A stretch of DNA of 64,000 nucleotides from Pseudomonas rhizosphaerae (GTDB lineage Bacteria > Pseudomonadota > Gammaproteobacteria > Pseudomonadales > Pseudomonadaceae). Positions within the stretch are counted from its first letter, which is position 1. Every line of letters begins with the position of its first letter. The DNA is taken from contig NZ_CP009533.1 of assembly GCF_000761155.1 (NCBI RefSeq), positions 3,644,001-3,708,000 on the forward strand. Reading direction: 5' to 3'. The notes under the pieces were generated by a model, which saw only the letters and a list, made by a program, of their open reading frames with translations, did no database searches and was not told where the DNA came from. Positions 1 to 11,583 of this stretch are shown here, in pieces. A program made the translations under genes and the position numbers.

Positions 1-684
<684 letters not shown>

Positions 685-707
685 GACGCGCCTGGCGAGT
701 CTGATGC

Positions 708-729
708 CCCTCGCGCTCTGGTGCGAGGG
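708..729 (+). other. Hairpin in the atpB-atpE intergenic region
   Basis: CCCTCGC and GCGAGGG form a 7-bp perfect stem around an 8-base loop, about 25 bases after the atpB stop. No T-run follows, so it is unlikely to terminate. It may shape mRNA stability or differential expression ahead of the abundant subunit c, which has a strong GGGAGG ribosome site just before its start. The role is inferred. Confidence 0.4.
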
Positions 730-779
730 AGGCCCATGCGGGTCGAAACACCGGTTTGTAACACCGCTTTAAAACCTAA

Positions 780-1076
<297 letters not shown>

Positions 1077-1133
1077 TCTCTCGAACCTTCGAGTGGATTG
1101 GTGTGATGGACAAAGAACGAGCGAGGTGTTGGC

Positions 1134-1604
1134 GTGAACATTAATGCAACCCTGATTGGCCAGACCGTTGCGTTCTTCATTTTTGTGCTGTTCTGCATGA
1201 AGTTCGTGTGGCCTCCGGTCATCGCGGCTTTGCACGAACGTCAGAAGAAGATCGCTGATGGTTTGGACGCTGCCAGCCGAGCAGCTCGCGACCTGGAGTT
1301 GGCCCAAGAGAAAGTGGGTCAGCAACTGCGCGAAGCGAAAGCTCAGGCAGCCGAAATCATTGAGCAGGCAAAGAAACGCGGCAACCAGATCGTCGAAGAG
1401 GCCGTTGAAAAGGCCCGTATCGACGCTGACCGCGTGAAAGTGCAGGCTCAAGCCGAGATCGAGCAGGAACTGAACGGCGTCAAAGACGCGCTGCGTGCCC
1501 AACTGGGCGTGCTGGCCGTAGGCGGTGCCGAGAAGATCCTGGGCGCCACAATCGATCAAAACGCGCACGCGGAGCTGGTTAACAAACTGGCTGCTGAAAT
1601 CTAA
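1134..1604 (+). CDS. atpF: ATP synthase Fo subunit b
   Basis: Subunit b is the peripheral stalk that holds F1 against Fo. The 156-residue protein has one N-terminal membrane helix (about residues 5-27, rich in Phe, Ile and Val) followed by a long charged, Ala/Glu/Lys-rich helix with coiled-coil character, as expected for b. Translation starts with GTG at 1134, supported by the GAGG about 10 bases upstream and by the family N-terminus [10 protein letters not shown]. It lies between atpE and atpH with short gaps. Confidence 0.97.
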   Translation: MNINATLIGQTVAFFIFVLFCMKFVWPPVIAALHERQKKIADGLDAASRAARDLELAQEKVGQQLREAKAQAAEIIEQAKKRGNQIVEEAVEKARIDADRVKVQAQAEIEQELNGVKDALRAQLGVLAVGGAEKILGATIDQNAHAELVNKLAAEI

Positions 1605-1616
1605 GCGAGGGCGATC

Positions 1617-2153
1617 ATGGCAGAACTGACCACGTTGGCCCGACCTTACGCTAAGGCGGCCTTCGAGCACGCTCAGGCCCACCAGCAGCTGGCCAATTGG
1701 TCAGCCATGCTCGGCCTGGCTGCAGCGGTGGCGCAAGACGCCACCATGCAGAGCCTGCTCAAGGCCCCGCGACTGACTAGCGCAGACAAGGCCGCCACGT
1801 TCATTGACGTGTGCGGCGACAAGTTCGATGCCAAGGCACAGAATTTCATCCACGTCGTTGCCGAAAACGACCGTCTCCTGCTGTTGCCGGAGATCGCCGA
1901 ACTGTTCGACCTGTACAAGGCCGAGCAGGAAAAATCGGTCGATGTGGAAGTCACCAGTGCCTTCGCATTGAACCAAGAACAGCAAGACAAACTCGCCAAG
2001 GTTCTCAGTGCACGACTCGACCGGGAAGTGCGCCTGCAAGTTGCGGAGGATGCCAGCCTGATCGGTGGCGTCGTCATCCGCGCCGGCGACCTGGTTATCG
2101 ATGGCTCGATTCGCGGCAAACTCGCGAAACTGGCCGAAGCATTGAAATCTTGA
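1617..2153 (+). CDS. atpH: ATP synthase F1 subunit delta
   Basis: Delta links the peripheral stalk (subunit b) to the top of the alpha3beta3 head. The 178-residue length is typical. The N-terminus carries the family pattern [13 protein letters not shown], and the C-terminal part contains the conserved [20 protein letters not shown] signature (roughly residues 146-166). It starts 12 bases after the atpF stop and ends 21 bases before atpA, in line with co-transcription in the atp operon. Confidence 0.98.
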   Translation: MAELTTLARPYAKAAFEHAQAHQQLANWSAMLGLAAAVAQDATMQSLLKAPRLTSADKAATFIDVCGDKFDAKAQNFIHVVAENDRLLLLPEIAELFDLYKAEQEKSVDVEVTSAFALNQEQQDKLAKVLSARLDREVRLQVAEDASLIGGVVIRAGDLVIDGSIRGKLAKLAEALKS

Positions 2154-2174
2154 GTTTGAAGGGGCAGCAGAGCA

Positions 2175-3719
2175 ATGCAGCAACTCAATCCTTCCGAAAT
2201 AAGTGAAATCATCAAGGGTCGCATCGACAAGCTCGATGTGACCTCCCAAGCCCGTAACGAAGGCACCGTCGTCAGCGTTTCCGACGGTATCGTACGGATT
2301 CACGGTCTGGCCGACGTCATGTACGGCGAAATGATCGAGTTTCCTGGCGGCGTCTTCGGCATGGCACTCAACCTGGAGCAGGACTCCGTAGGCGCCGTGG
2401 TACTGGGCGCGTACACCAGCCTGGCCGAAGGCATGAGCGCCAAGTGCACCGGCCGCATCCTGGAAGTTCCGGTCGGCAAGGAACTGCTGGGTCGCGTCGT
2501 CGACGCACTGGGCAACCCTGTCGATGGCAAGGGTCCTCTGGGCAACACCCAGACCGACGCAGTCGAAAAGGTTGCACCGGGCGTTATCTGGCGTAAGTCG
2601 GTAGACCAGCCTGTACAGACTGGCTACAAGGCTGTCGACGCCATGATCCCTGTCGGCCGTGGCCAGCGCGAGCTGATCATCGGTGACCGTCAGATCGGCA
2701 AGACCGCTCTGGCGATCGACGCGATCATCAACCAGAAGAACTCCGGTATCTTCTGCGTCTACGTTGCCATCGGTCAGAAGCAATCGACCATCGCCAACGT
2801 GGTTCGCAAGCTGGAAGAAAACGGCGCCCTGGCCAACACCATCGTGGTGGCTGCCAGTGCTTCGGAATCTCCTGCGCTGCAATTCCTGGCACCTTATGCC
2901 GGTTGCACCATGGGCGAGTTCTTCCGTGACCGTGGCGAAGACGCACTGATCGTCTACGACGACCTGTCCAAGCAAGCAGTGGCCTACCGCCAGATTTCCC
3001 TGCTGCTGCGTCGTCCACCAGGCCGTGAAGCCTACCCAGGCGACGTGTTCTATCTCCACTCCCGCTTGCTGGAGCGTGCATCGCGCGTTTCCGAAGAGTA
3101 CGTCGAGAAGTTCACCAACGGCGCAGTGACTGGCAAGACCGGTTCCCTGACCGCGTTGCCGATCATCGAAACCCAGGCTGGCGACGTTTCCGCGTTCGTT
3201 CCGACCAACGTGATTTCCATCACCGACGGTCAGATCTTCCTGGAATCGGCCATGTTCAACTCGGGCATCCGCCCTGCAGTGAACGCCGGTGTTTCGGTAT
3301 CCCGCGTAGGTGGTGCCGCTCAGACCAAGATCATCAAGAAGCTGTCCGGTGGTATCCGTACCGCCCTGGCTCAGTACCGTGAACTGGCGGCATTCGCCCA
3401 GTTCGCTTCTGACCTGGACGAAGCCACCCGCAAGCAGCTCGAACACGGCCAGCGCGTGACCGAGCTGATGAAGCAGAAGCAGTACTCGCCTATGTCGATC
3501 GCCGACATGGCGCTGTCGCTGTATGCAGCCGAGCGTGGTTTCCTGACCGACGTCGAGATCACCAAGGTTGGTAGCTTCGAGCAGGCCCTGATTGCTTACT
3601 TCAACCGCGATCACGCCGACCTGTTGGCGAAGATCAACGTGAAGGGTGACTTCAATGACGAAATCGACGCTGGCCTCAAGGCTGGTATCGAGAAGTTCAA
3701 GGCCACCCAAACCTGGTAA
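2175..3719 (+). CDS. atpA: ATP synthase F1 subunit alpha
   Basis: Alpha forms the non-catalytic nucleotide sites of the F1 head. The product is 514 residues, the normal size. The P-loop reads GDRQIGKT at about residues 169-176, where Ile replaces the more common Thr, a substitution I recall from other pseudomonads. The segment [17 protein letters not shown] carries the Arg that reaches into the neighbouring beta catalytic site. The start at 2175 ([17 protein letters not shown]) is the family N-terminus. A GC-rich stem-loop separates it from atpG. Confidence 0.99.
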   Translation: MQQLNPSEISEIIKGRIDKLDVTSQARNEGTVVSVSDGIVRIHGLADVMYGEMIEFPGGVFGMALNLEQDSVGAVVLGAYTSLAEGMSAKCTGRILEVPVGKELLGRVVDALGNPVDGKGPLGNTQTDAVEKVAPGVIWRKSVDQPVQTGYKAVDAMIPVGRGQRELIIGDRQIGKTALAIDAIINQKNSGIFCVYVAIGQKQSTIANVVRKLEENGALANTIVVAASASESPALQFLAPYAGCTMGEFFRDRGEDALIVYDDLSKQAVAYRQISLLLRRPPGREAYPGDVFYLHSRLLERASRVSEEYVEKFTNGAVTGKTGSLTALPIIETQAGDVSAFVPTNVISITDGQIFLESAMFNSGIRPAVNAGVSVSRVGGAAQTKIIKKLSGGIRTALAQYRELAAFAQFASDLDEATRKQLEHGQRVTELMKQKQYSPMSIADMALSLYAAERGFLTDVEITKVGSFEQALIAYFNRDHADLLAKINVKGDFNDEIDAGLKAGIEKFKATQTW

Positions 3720-3724
3720 GCCGC

Positions 3725-3748
3725 AGCAGGGGCCGCAAGGCCCCTGCT
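3725..3748 (+). other. GCAA-tetraloop hairpin between atpA and atpG
   Basis: AGCAGGGGCC and GGCCCCTGCT form a perfect 10-bp stem closed by a GCAA (GNRA-type) tetraloop, starting 6 bases after the atpA stop. There is no uninterrupted T-run after it, so read-through into atpG is expected. Such intra-operon hairpins can stabilise the upstream message and help set different subunit levels. The structure is plain in the sequence; the function is inferred. Confidence 0.55.
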
Positions 3749-3769
3749 TGCTAACCTGATAGGTGTTAC

Positions 3770-4630
3770 ATGGCAGGCGCAAAAGAGATTCGCAGTAAGA
3801 TTGCGAGCATCAAAAGCACGCAAAAGATTACCAGCGCCATGGAAAAAGTGGCGGTCAGCAAAATGCGCAAGGCACAAATGCGCATGGCAGCCAGCCGTCC
3901 CTACGCGGAACGTATCCGCCAGGTGATTGGGCATCTGGCCAACGCCAACCCGGAATACCGCCACCCGTTCATGATCGAACGCGCCGTCAAGCGCGTCGGC
4001 TATATCGTGGTGAGCAGCGACCGTGGTCTGTGCGGCGGCTTGAACACCAACCTGTTCAAGGCCCTGGTCAAGGACATGGCGGCCAATCGCGAACGCGGTG
4101 TCGAGATCGACCTGTGCGTGATCGGCAGCAAGGGTGCAGCGTTCTTTCGCAACTTCGGCGGCAACGTCGTGGCAGCGATCAGCCATCTGGGCGAAGAGCC
4201 GTCGATCAATGATCTGATCGGCAGCGTCAAGGTGATGCTGGACGCGTACCTGGAAGGCCGTATCGATCGCCTGTCCGTGGTGTCCAACAAGTTCATCAAT
4301 ACCATGACGCAACAACCGACGGTGGAGCAGTTGATCCCGTTGGAGGCAACCCCGGATCAAGAACTCAAGCATCACTGGGATTACCTGTACGAACCCGACG
4401 CCAAAGAGCTGCTTGAAGGCCTGATGGTGCGTTACGTGGAGTCGCAGGTGTACCAGGCGGTGGTCGAGAACAACGCTGCTGAACAAGCGGCGCGGATGAT
4501 CGCGATGAAGAATGCAACCGACAACGCCGGCGACCTGATCAGCGATTTGCAGCTGATCTACAACAAGGCACGTCAGGCTGCGATCACCCAAGAGATCTCG
4601 GAAATCGTCGGCGGCGCTGCCGCGGTTTAA
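3770..4630 (+). CDS. atpG: ATP synthase F1 subunit gamma
   Basis: Gamma is the central rotor shaft in the alpha3beta3 head. The 286-residue protein has the N-terminal helix [20 protein letters not shown] and a C-terminal helix (…[18 protein letters not shown]) that together form the coiled coil of the shaft. The central segment [16 protein letters not shown] is the family signature. Length is normal for gammaproteobacteria. It lies 50 bases after atpA, with the hairpin in the gap, and 27 bases before atpD. Confidence 0.98.
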   Translation: MAGAKEIRSKIASIKSTQKITSAMEKVAVSKMRKAQMRMAASRPYAERIRQVIGHLANANPEYRHPFMIERAVKRVGYIVVSSDRGLCGGLNTNLFKALVKDMAANRERGVEIDLCVIGSKGAAFFRNFGGNVVAAISHLGEEPSINDLIGSVKVMLDAYLEGRIDRLSVVSNKFINTMTQQPTVEQLIPLEATPDQELKHHWDYLYEPDAKELLEGLMVRYVESQVYQAVVENNAAEQAARMIAMKNATDNAGDLISDLQLIYNKARQAAITQEISEIVGGAAAV

Positions 4631-6034
<1,404 letters not shown>

Positions 6035-6076
6035 TCCTGGCGCCCGGCGACGGGCGCTAATCAGGTTGAGGCAAGT

Positions 6077-6502
6077 ATGGCTATGACAGTCCATTGCGAT
6101 ATCGTCAGCGCGGAAGGGGAAATCTTTTCCGGTCTGGTCGAGATGGTGATTGCGCACGGTAACCTGGGTGATATCGGTATCGCTCCAGGCCACGCCCCGC
6201 TGATCACCGATCTCAAGCCAGGTCCGATCCGCCTGATCAAGCAGGGTGGCGAAGCCGAGGTGTTCTACATCTCTGGTGGTTTCCTCGAGGTTCAGCCGAA
6301 CATGGTCAAGGTTCTTGCCGACACCGTGCAGCGCGCTGCCGACCTGGATGAAGCTTCCGCTCAGGAAGCCGTCAAGGCTGCCGAGAAGGCCCTGAACGAA
6401 AAAGGCGCAGACTTCGATTACGGATCTGCCGCCGCACGTCTGGCCGAGGCTGCAGCCCAGCTGCGCACCGTCCAGCAGATCCGCAAGAAATTCGGCGGCT
6501 GA
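6077..6502 (+). CDS. atpC: ATP synthase F1 subunit epsilon
   Basis: Epsilon sits on gamma at the c-ring and inhibits ATP hydrolysis. The 141-residue product has the N-terminal beta-sandwich ([17 protein letters not shown], then [12 protein letters not shown]) and a C-terminal Ala-rich helical hairpin (about residues 88-141). It is the last gene of the atp operon; a strong intrinsic terminator follows 25 bases after its stop. A second in-frame Met two codons in could also serve as the start. Confidence 0.98.
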   Translation: MAMTVHCDIVSAEGEIFSGLVEMVIAHGNLGDIGIAPGHAPLITDLKPGPIRLIKQGGEAEVFYISGGFLEVQPNMVKVLADTVQRAADLDEASAQEAVKAAEKALNEKGADFDYGSAAARLAEAAAQLRTVQQIRKKFGG

Positions 6503-6527
6503 TGCGTCGATTCACTTGCGATTGAGT

Positions 6528-6560
6528 AAAAGGGTAGCCTCGGCTACCCTTTTTCTTTTT
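6528..6560 (+). terminator. Intrinsic terminator of the atp operon
   Basis: GGGTAGC, a CTCG tetraloop and GCTACCC form a compact stem that extends through flanking A and T runs (AAAA before, TTTTCTTTTT after). This is a textbook rho-independent terminator closing the atp operon before glmU. Confidence 0.92.
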
Positions 6561-6614
6561 CAGCATTTCCTCCCCGGTCAGCCTGCTGGCCATTCTCCGG
6601 ATTGGTAGCCGTCC

Positions 6615-7982
6615 ATGTCTCTCGATATCGTCATTCTCGCCGCTGGCCAGGGCACGCGCATGCGCTCGGCTCTGCCCAAGGTATTGCACCCGGTCGCCGG
6701 CAATTCCATGCTCGGCCATGTTATCCACAGCGCGCGCCAACTCCAGCCGCAGGGCATTCACGTGGTGATCGGCCATGGCGCCGATGCGGTACGCGAACGC
6801 CTCGCTGCCGATGATCTGAATTTCGTGTTGCAGGACAAGCAACTGGGGACAGGCCATGCGGTTGCGCAGGCAGTTCCGGGCCTGAGCGCCGACAATGTAT
6901 TGATTCTCTACGGTGACGTACCGCTGATCGAAGTCGCTACCCTGCAGCGGCTGCTGCAGAAGGTCAGCGCCGATCAGTTGGGTCTGCTCACCGTCAACCT
7001 GACCGACCCCACAGGGTATGGGCGCATCGTCCGTGATGGCGATGGGCAGGTGCAGGCCATCGTTGAGCACAAGGACGCCAGCGACGCGCAGAAAGCGATC
7101 AAGGAAGGCAACACCGGTATTCTTGCGGTCCCAGGGAAGCGCCTGGCCGAGTGGCTGGCGCGCCTGTCCAACGACAACGCCCAGGGCGAGTATTACCTGA
7201 CCGACGTGATCGCCATGGCGGTCAGCGACGGCTTGGTGGTTGCCACTGAAACCGCCCAGGACCCGATGGAAGTGCAGGGCGCCAACGACCGCCGTCAGCT
7301 TGCGGAATTGGAGCGGCACTATCAGTTGCGTGAAGGTCGTCGCCTGATGGCCCTAGGTGTGACCTTGCGCGACCCGGCACGCTTCGATGTGCGCGGAGAC
7401 GTCACCGTGGGCCGCGATGTCCTGATCGACGTCAACGTGGTGCTCGAAGGCCGCGTGGTGATCGAGGACGACGTGGTCATCGGTCCCAATTGCTACATCA
7501 AGGACAGCACCCTGGGCCGTGGTGTGGTGGTCAAGGCCAACAGCCATCTGGACGGCGCGGTGTTGCACGAAGGCAGCGACGCCGGCCCGTTCGCGCGGCT
7601 GCGACCGGGTACGGTGCTGGAAGCTCGCGCCCATGTGGGTAACTTCGTCGAGCTGAAGAACGCGCGCATTGGCGAGGGCGCCAAGGCCGGTCACTTGAGC
7701 TACCTGGGCGATGCGGACATCGGTGCTGGCAGCAACATCGGTGCGGGGACCATTACCTGCAACTACGACGGCGCGAACAAGTGGAAGACCACGATCGGTG
7801 AAGACGTGTTCATTGGTTCGAACAATTCACTGGTAGCGCCTGTGGATATCTTGGCGGGGGCAACCACTGCTGCGGGTTCGACCATTACCCAAGAGGTGCC
7901 GGAAGGGCAGTTGGCAGTGGCGCGGACCCGGCAGCGCAATGTCGAAGGGTGGAAACGGCCGGTGAAGATCAAAAAGCCCTAG
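6615..7982 (+). CDS. glmU: Bifunctional N-acetylglucosamine-1-phosphate uridyltransferase / glucosamine-1-phosphate acetyltransferase
   Basis: GlmU makes UDP-GlcNAc for peptidoglycan and LPS: it acetylates glucosamine-1-phosphate, then transfers UMP. The N-terminal nucleotidyltransferase domain (about residues 1-230) begins with [15 protein letters not shown]. The C-terminal left-handed beta-helix (about 250-455) shows the repeating hexapeptides and the conserved segment [20 protein letters not shown] of the acetyltransferase site. The 455-residue length is standard. It lies between the atp operon and the regulator-glmS pair, as usual in Pseudomonas. Confidence 0.98.
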   Translation: MSLDIVILAAGQGTRMRSALPKVLHPVAGNSMLGHVIHSARQLQPQGIHVVIGHGADAVRERLAADDLNFVLQDKQLGTGHAVAQAVPGLSADNVLILYGDVPLIEVATLQRLLQKVSADQLGLLTVNLTDPTGYGRIVRDGDGQVQAIVEHKDASDAQKAIKEGNTGILAVPGKRLAEWLARLSNDNAQGEYYLTDVIAMAVSDGLVVATETAQDPMEVQGANDRRQLAELERHYQLREGRRLMALGVTLRDPARFDVRGDVTVGRDVLIDVNVVLEGRVVIEDDVVIGPNCYIKDSTLGRGVVVKANSHLDGAVLHEGSDAGPFARLRPGTVLEARAHVGNFVELKNARIGEGAKAGHLSYLGDADIGAGSNIGAGTITCNYDGANKWKTTIGEDVFIGSNNSLVAPVDILAGATTAAGSTITQEVPEGQLAVARTRQRNVEGWKRPVKIKKP

Positions 7983-7991
7983 TTATCCACA
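7983..7991 (+). promoter_or_regulatory. DnaA box (perfect TTATNCACA) at the glmU stop
   Basis: TTATCCACA directly follows the glmU stop codon. A second perfect match lies on the opposite strand at 8281-8289 inside glmR. Perfect 9-mers should be rare in DNA this GC-rich; see the findings on DnaA boxes. Confidence 0.5.
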
Positions 7992-8012
7992 GCACAGTGA
8001 TCTTGTCACTGG

Positions 8013-8119
8013 CCTCTTCGCAGGCAGAGGGCTTGGCCGCCCGCCCCGTTCCAACAGTGTCCTGTGTTCCCAACTCGTAAGAGCGAGGCGGGCGGTTAGC
8101 CCTCCGCCCCACGAAGAGG
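8013..8119. repeat. Long imperfect inverted repeat after glmU (REP-like)
   Basis: CCTCTTCG at 8013-8020 mirrors CGAAGAGG at 8112-8119, and the inner arms (GGGCTTGGCCGCCCGCC against GGCGGGCGGTTAGCCCT) also pair, leaving a loop of about 40 bases. The outer sequence resembles the GCCTCTTCGCGGGCAGA palindromes near 27771 and 49520. It may act as a REP/BIME element and could block read-through from glmU. No gene is seen in 7983-8209. Confidence 0.6.
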
Positions 8120-8175
8120 TTACAGAAAAGCCTTGCCTAACCATTGACGAACCTTTCAGTTTAGGTTTCTATTGC

Positions 8176-8198
8176 CTTCGTTATCTTTCGAAACGAAA
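8176..8198. promoter_or_regulatory. Candidate DeoR-type operator upstream of glmR
   Basis: The bottom strand reads GTTTCGTTTCGAAAGATAAC, similar to the TTTCGTTTCG-type sites of DeoR-family repressors of sugar metabolism. It lies 12-34 bases before the glmR start, so autoregulation is plausible. The motif is visible in the sequence; binding is inferred. Confidence 0.4.
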
Positions 8199-8209
8199 CT
8201 TAGGTCGTC

Positions 8210-8977
8210 ATGTCGAAGCGCAATACGCCCCAACGTCGTCACAGCATTCTCGCCTTGCTCAATGAGCAGGGCGAAGTGAGTGTGGATAACTTGGCCAAGC
8301 ATTTCGCCACTTCCGAAGTGACTATTCGCAAGGATCTTGCCGCCCTTGAAAGTCATGGACTGCTCCTGCGTCGCTACGGCGGTGCGGTGACCATGCCTCA
8401 AGAGCTCATTGGCGAACCGGGTCCACGCGTCTCGGCCATCAAGCAATCCATTGCCCGTGCAGCCGTTCTGCGTATCAAGGAACACGCGCGGATCATCATC
8501 GACAGTGGCAGCACCACGGCGGCGATGATTCCGGAGTTGGGCAAGCAGCCGGGTCTGGTCGTCATGACCAACTCGCTGCACGTGGCCAACGCTCTGGGTG
8601 CGCTGGAGCACGAACCCGTACTGCTGATGACTGGTGGCACCTGGGATCCGCACTCCGAGTCGTTTCAGGGCCAGGTGGCCGAGCAGGTGTTGCGTTCCTA
8701 CGACTTCGATCAGCTCTTCATCGGTGCCGACGGCATCGATCTGGAGCGCGGCACGACCACCTTCAACGAGTTGCTGGGCCTGAGCAGGGTAATGGCCGAA
8801 GTCGCCCGCGAAGTGATCGTCATGGTCGAGTCCGACAAGGTCGGACGCAAGATTCCCAATCTGGAGCTGCCCTGGGGCCGCATCAGTACCCTCATCACCG
8901 ATGATCGTCTGCCGCTCGAAGCGCGCGATCAGATTCAGGCGCGCGGGATCGATCTCGTGCTCGCCGCTACCAGCTAG
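8210..8977 (+). CDS. glmR: DeoR-family transcriptional regulator of glmS (GlmR-like)
   Basis: This 255-residue regulator has an N-terminal winged helix (residues about 7-60; [37 protein letters not shown]) and a C-terminal sugar-phosphate sensing domain with the conserved [11 protein letters not shown] and [15 protein letters not shown] motifs. In Pseudomonas a DeoR-type gene sits between glmU and glmS, and it is assumed to adjust glmS to amino-sugar supply. Only 11 bases separate it from glmS, so the two are probably co-transcribed. The symbol is given by synteny and family. Confidence 0.85.
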   Translation: MSKRNTPQRRHSILALLNEQGEVSVDNLAKHFATSEVTIRKDLAALESHGLLLRRYGGAVTMPQELIGEPGPRVSAIKQSIARAAVLRIKEHARIIIDSGSTTAAMIPELGKQPGLVVMTNSLHVANALGALEHEPVLLMTGGTWDPHSESFQGQVAEQVLRSYDFDQLFIGADGIDLERGTTTFNELLGLSRVMAEVAREVIVMVESDKVGRKIPNLELPWGRISTLITDDRLPLEARDQIQARGIDLVLAATS

Positions 8978-8988
8978 GAGAAGCGAAT

Positions 8989-10824
8989 ATGTGTGGAATC
9001 GTCGGCGCCATTGCGGAGCGCAACATCACAGCCATTCTGGTCGAGGGTCTCAAGCGCCTGGAATATCGCGGCTACGACAGCGCCGGTGTCGCGGTGCTGG
9101 ACGAGGCTGGCAGCGTGCAGCGCCGACGTCGTGTGGGCAAGGTCGCCGAACTGCAAACGGCGCTGGCGGATGAGCCACTGCTCGGCAAGCTCGGGATTGC
9201 TCACACCCGTTGGGCTACTCACGGTGCGCCGACCGAACAGAACGCTCACCCGCACTTTTCCACAGGCGAAGTAGCCGTGGTGCACAACGGCATCATCGAA
9301 AACCACGAAGTGTTGCGCACTCAGCTCAAGGAGCTGGGCTACGTGTTCACCTCGCAGACCGATACCGAAGTCATCGCCCACTTGCTGCACCACACCCTCA
9401 AGGCCTTGCCGGACCTGGCCGACGCGCTCAAGGCGACGGTCAAGCAACTACACGGCGCCTACGGCCTGGCTGCCATCAGCGTGCACCAGCCCGATCGTCT
9501 GGTTGCCGCCCGCAGCGGCAGTCCGCTGGTGATCGGCCTGGGCATGGGCGAGAACTTCCTGGCCTCCGACCAGTTGGCCCTGCGCCAGGTGACCGACCGC
9601 TTCATGTATCTCGAGGAGGGTGACATTGCCGAGATCCGCCGTGAAAGCGTGCAGATCTGGGATGCCGCGGGCGCACCTGTGGAACGCGAAAGCGTGCAGT
9701 ACCACGAAGGCGCCGAGGCTGCCGACAAGGGCGAATATCGCCACTTCATGATGAAGGAGATCCACGAGCAACCTACCGTGGTACAGCGCACCCTGGAAGG
9801 CCGTCTTGGCCAGAACCAGGTGCTGGTGCAGGCCTTCGGCCCGCAAGCAGCCGAACTGTTCGCCAAGGTGCGCAACGTACAGATCGTAGCGTGCGGCACC
9901 AGCTATCACGCGGGTATGGTTGCCCGCTACTGGCTCGAAGGCCTGGCCGGCATCCCTTGCCAGGTCGAAGTGGCCAGCGAGTTCCGCTATCGCAAGGTCG
10001 TGGTGCAGCCCAACACGCTGTTCGTCTCCATCTCCCAGTCCGGCGAAACGGCCGATACCCTGGCCGCGTTGCGCAACGGCAAGCAACTCGGGTTTCTCGG
10101 CAGCCTGGCCATCTGCAACGTCGGCATCAGCTCGCTGGTGCGCGAGTCCGACCTGACCTTGCTGACCCAGGCAGGCCCGGAGATCGGCGTCGCTTCGACC
10201 AAGGCGTTCACCACTCAGCTGGTCGCGCTGATGTTGCTGACACTTTCCCTTGGCCAGGTACACGGATCCTTGGAGGAGGGTGTCGAGGCGCAGCTGGTGG
10301 CCGAACTCCGCCGCCTGCCCACCCGCCTGGGCGAAGCCCTGGCCATGGACACCACCATCGAGCGTATCGCCGAGCTGTTCGCCGAGAAACACCACACGCT
10401 GTTCCTGGGCCGCGGCGCACAGTTCCCGGTGGCAATGGAAGGTGCGCTGAAGCTCAAGGAGATCTCCTACATCCATGCCGAAGCCTATCCTGCTGGCGAA
10501 TTGAAGCACGGCCCGCTGGCGCTGGTGGACAAGGACATGCCGGTGGTCACCGTGGCGCCGAACAACGAGCTGCTGGAAAAACTCAAATCCAACCTGCAGG
10601 AAGTGCGCGCACGCGGCGGCGAGCTGGTGGTGTTCGCTGATGAACAGGCGCAATTGAGTAACGGCCCCGGCACCCACGTCGTGGCCATGCCGCACATCAT
10701 CGATGCCCTGGCGCCGATCCTCTACACCATTCCTTTGCAGTTGCTTTCGTACTATGTGGCGGTGCTGAAGGGGACGGATGTGGATCAGCCGCGAAATTTG
10801 GCGAAGTCGGTGACGGTGGAGTGA
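8989..10824 (+). CDS. glmS: Glutamine--fructose-6-phosphate aminotransferase (isomerizing)
   Basis: GlmS makes glucosamine-6-phosphate from fructose-6-phosphate and glutamine, the first step toward UDP-GlcNAc. The 611-residue protein starts MCGIVGAI, so Cys2 becomes the N-terminal nucleophile of the glutaminase domain (to about residue 240). Two SIS domains follow ([68 protein letters not shown]). The end, NLAKSVTVE, is the conserved Tn7 target region. It is 11 bases downstream of the DeoR regulator. No glmS ribozyme is expected or seen in this lineage. Confidence 0.99.
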   Translation: MCGIVGAIAERNITAILVEGLKRLEYRGYDSAGVAVLDEAGSVQRRRRVGKVAELQTALADEPLLGKLGIAHTRWATHGAPTEQNAHPHFSTGEVAVVHNGIIENHEVLRTQLKELGYVFTSQTDTEVIAHLLHHTLKALPDLADALKATVKQLHGAYGLAAISVHQPDRLVAARSGSPLVIGLGMGENFLASDQLALRQVTDRFMYLEEGDIAEIRRESVQIWDAAGAPVERESVQYHEGAEAADKGEYRHFMMKEIHEQPTVVQRTLEGRLGQNQVLVQAFGPQAAELFAKVRNVQIVACGTSYHAGMVARYWLEGLAGIPCQVEVASEFRYRKVVVQPNTLFVSISQSGETADTLAALRNGKQLGFLGSLAICNVGISSLVRESDLTLLTQAGPEIGVASTKAFTTQLVALMLLTLSLGQVHGSLEEGVEAQLVAELRRLPTRLGEALAMDTTIERIAELFAEKHHTLFLGRGAQFPVAMEGALKLKEISYIHAEAYPAGELKHGPLALVDKDMPVVTVAPNNELLEKLKSNLQEVRARGGELVVFADEQAQLSNGPGTHVVAMPHIIDALAPILYTIPLQLLSYYVAVLKGTDVDQPRNLAKSVTVE

Positions 10825-10849
10825 GGGGGGAGGGTTGCGAACTCTATGA
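10786..10849 (+). other. attTn7 site (apparently unoccupied)
   Basis: The last codons of glmS ([12 protein letters not shown]) are the sequence known to be bound by TnsD, and Tn7 inserts about 25 bases past the stop codon, here near 10849. No transposon end is seen in 10825-10894, which leads straight into the convergent DUF1003 gene. The site therefore looks empty. This is established knowledge of Tn7 targeting applied to this sequence. Confidence 0.7.
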
Positions 10850-10894
10850 CCGCCAATCCCCCTGAACCCCTGCCTGCCAGGCCCAAGCGTACGC

Positions 10895-11425
10895 TCACAC
10901 CGTCCCCTTGGGCTCTAACCCCGCCAAAATCCGATCCAACCGCTCGACAATCTCCTTGTCGATCTTTTCATGCAGTCGCATGATCTCCAGCTCCGCGCGC
11001 AGGTTCACCTCGAAGTCCAGGCTCGCGGCCAGGCGATCTTTGGCTGACTGGCGGTTCTGGCTCATCATGATCACCGGCGCCTGAATGGCTGCGACGGTGG
11101 ACAGCATCAGGTTGAGGAAGATGTACGGGTAGGGGTCGAAGGCCAGGCCGAAGTGCTCGAGCACATCGGTGTTGAGCAGCATCCAGCCCAGCAGGATGAT
11201 GGTGAAGGCGATGATGAAGGCCCATGAACCACCGATCTCAGCTACCCGGTCGGACAGCCGTGCACCGAAAGAGGCTGCCTCGTCGGAAGCGTCCCCGGCA
11301 TCGCGGCTGACGGGCAAGCGTTTTTTCATCTGCTCCAGCACGTGGATTTCTTCGGGTTCGAGCTGATGGGGGTGTTTGCCTAGGAAGCGTCGAGCCAGCG
11401 GTTCAAGTGGGTGCTTGGTGGCCAT
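10895..11425 (-). CDS. DUF1003 inner-membrane protein
   Basis: This 176-residue protein matches the DUF1003 family by its pattern: a soluble N-terminus, two membrane helices around residues 67-118 (SWAFIIAFTIILLGWMLLNT and YIFLNLMLSTVAAIQAPVIM), then the conserved MMSQNRQSAKDRLAASLDFEVNLRAE segment and a C-terminal helical tail likely to form a coiled coil. The function is unknown. It is convergent with glmS, and no partner gene is in the same direction. Confidence 0.85.
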   Translation of the reverse strand: MATKHPLEPLARRFLGKHPHQLEPEEIHVLEQMKKRLPVSRDAGDASDEAASFGARLSDRVAEIGGSWAFIIAFTIILLGWMLLNTDVLEHFGLAFDPYPYIFLNLMLSTVAAIQAPVIMMSQNRQSAKDRLAASLDFEVNLRAELEIMRLHEKIDKEIVERLDRILAGLEPKGTV

Positions 11426-11559
11426 GGGTATATCTTCAGATAGGTGAAAAGACGCTAACTATCCCATGAAGTCCATATCGCTGTGGTGGTTCGGATAGTC
11501 CCTGTCCGACCGTGTAGTAGGTTTTTTTCCCGCTCAGTGAGAATCGTCCTTCAGAATCG

Positions 11560-11571
11560 AGAATTTATTCT
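11560..11571. promoter_or_regulatory. Small palindrome before the IclR regulator
   Basis: AGAAT and ATTCT flank two bases, just before the start of the IclR gene, with a related AGAATCG immediately upstream. It is a plausible autoregulatory operator. The evidence is position and symmetry only. Confidence 0.25.
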
Positions 11572-11583
11572 TATAGTGCAGTC

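Noticed and set aside
1701..3782. A 693-codon minus-strand frame opposite atpH and atpA
   Set aside because: It is antisense to strongly conserved ATP synthase genes, and its sequence has the composition of a shadow frame in GC-rich DNA.
8978..8988. glmS ribozyme
   Set aside because: The gap before glmS is only 11 bases, and the ribozyme is a feature of Gram-positive relatives.
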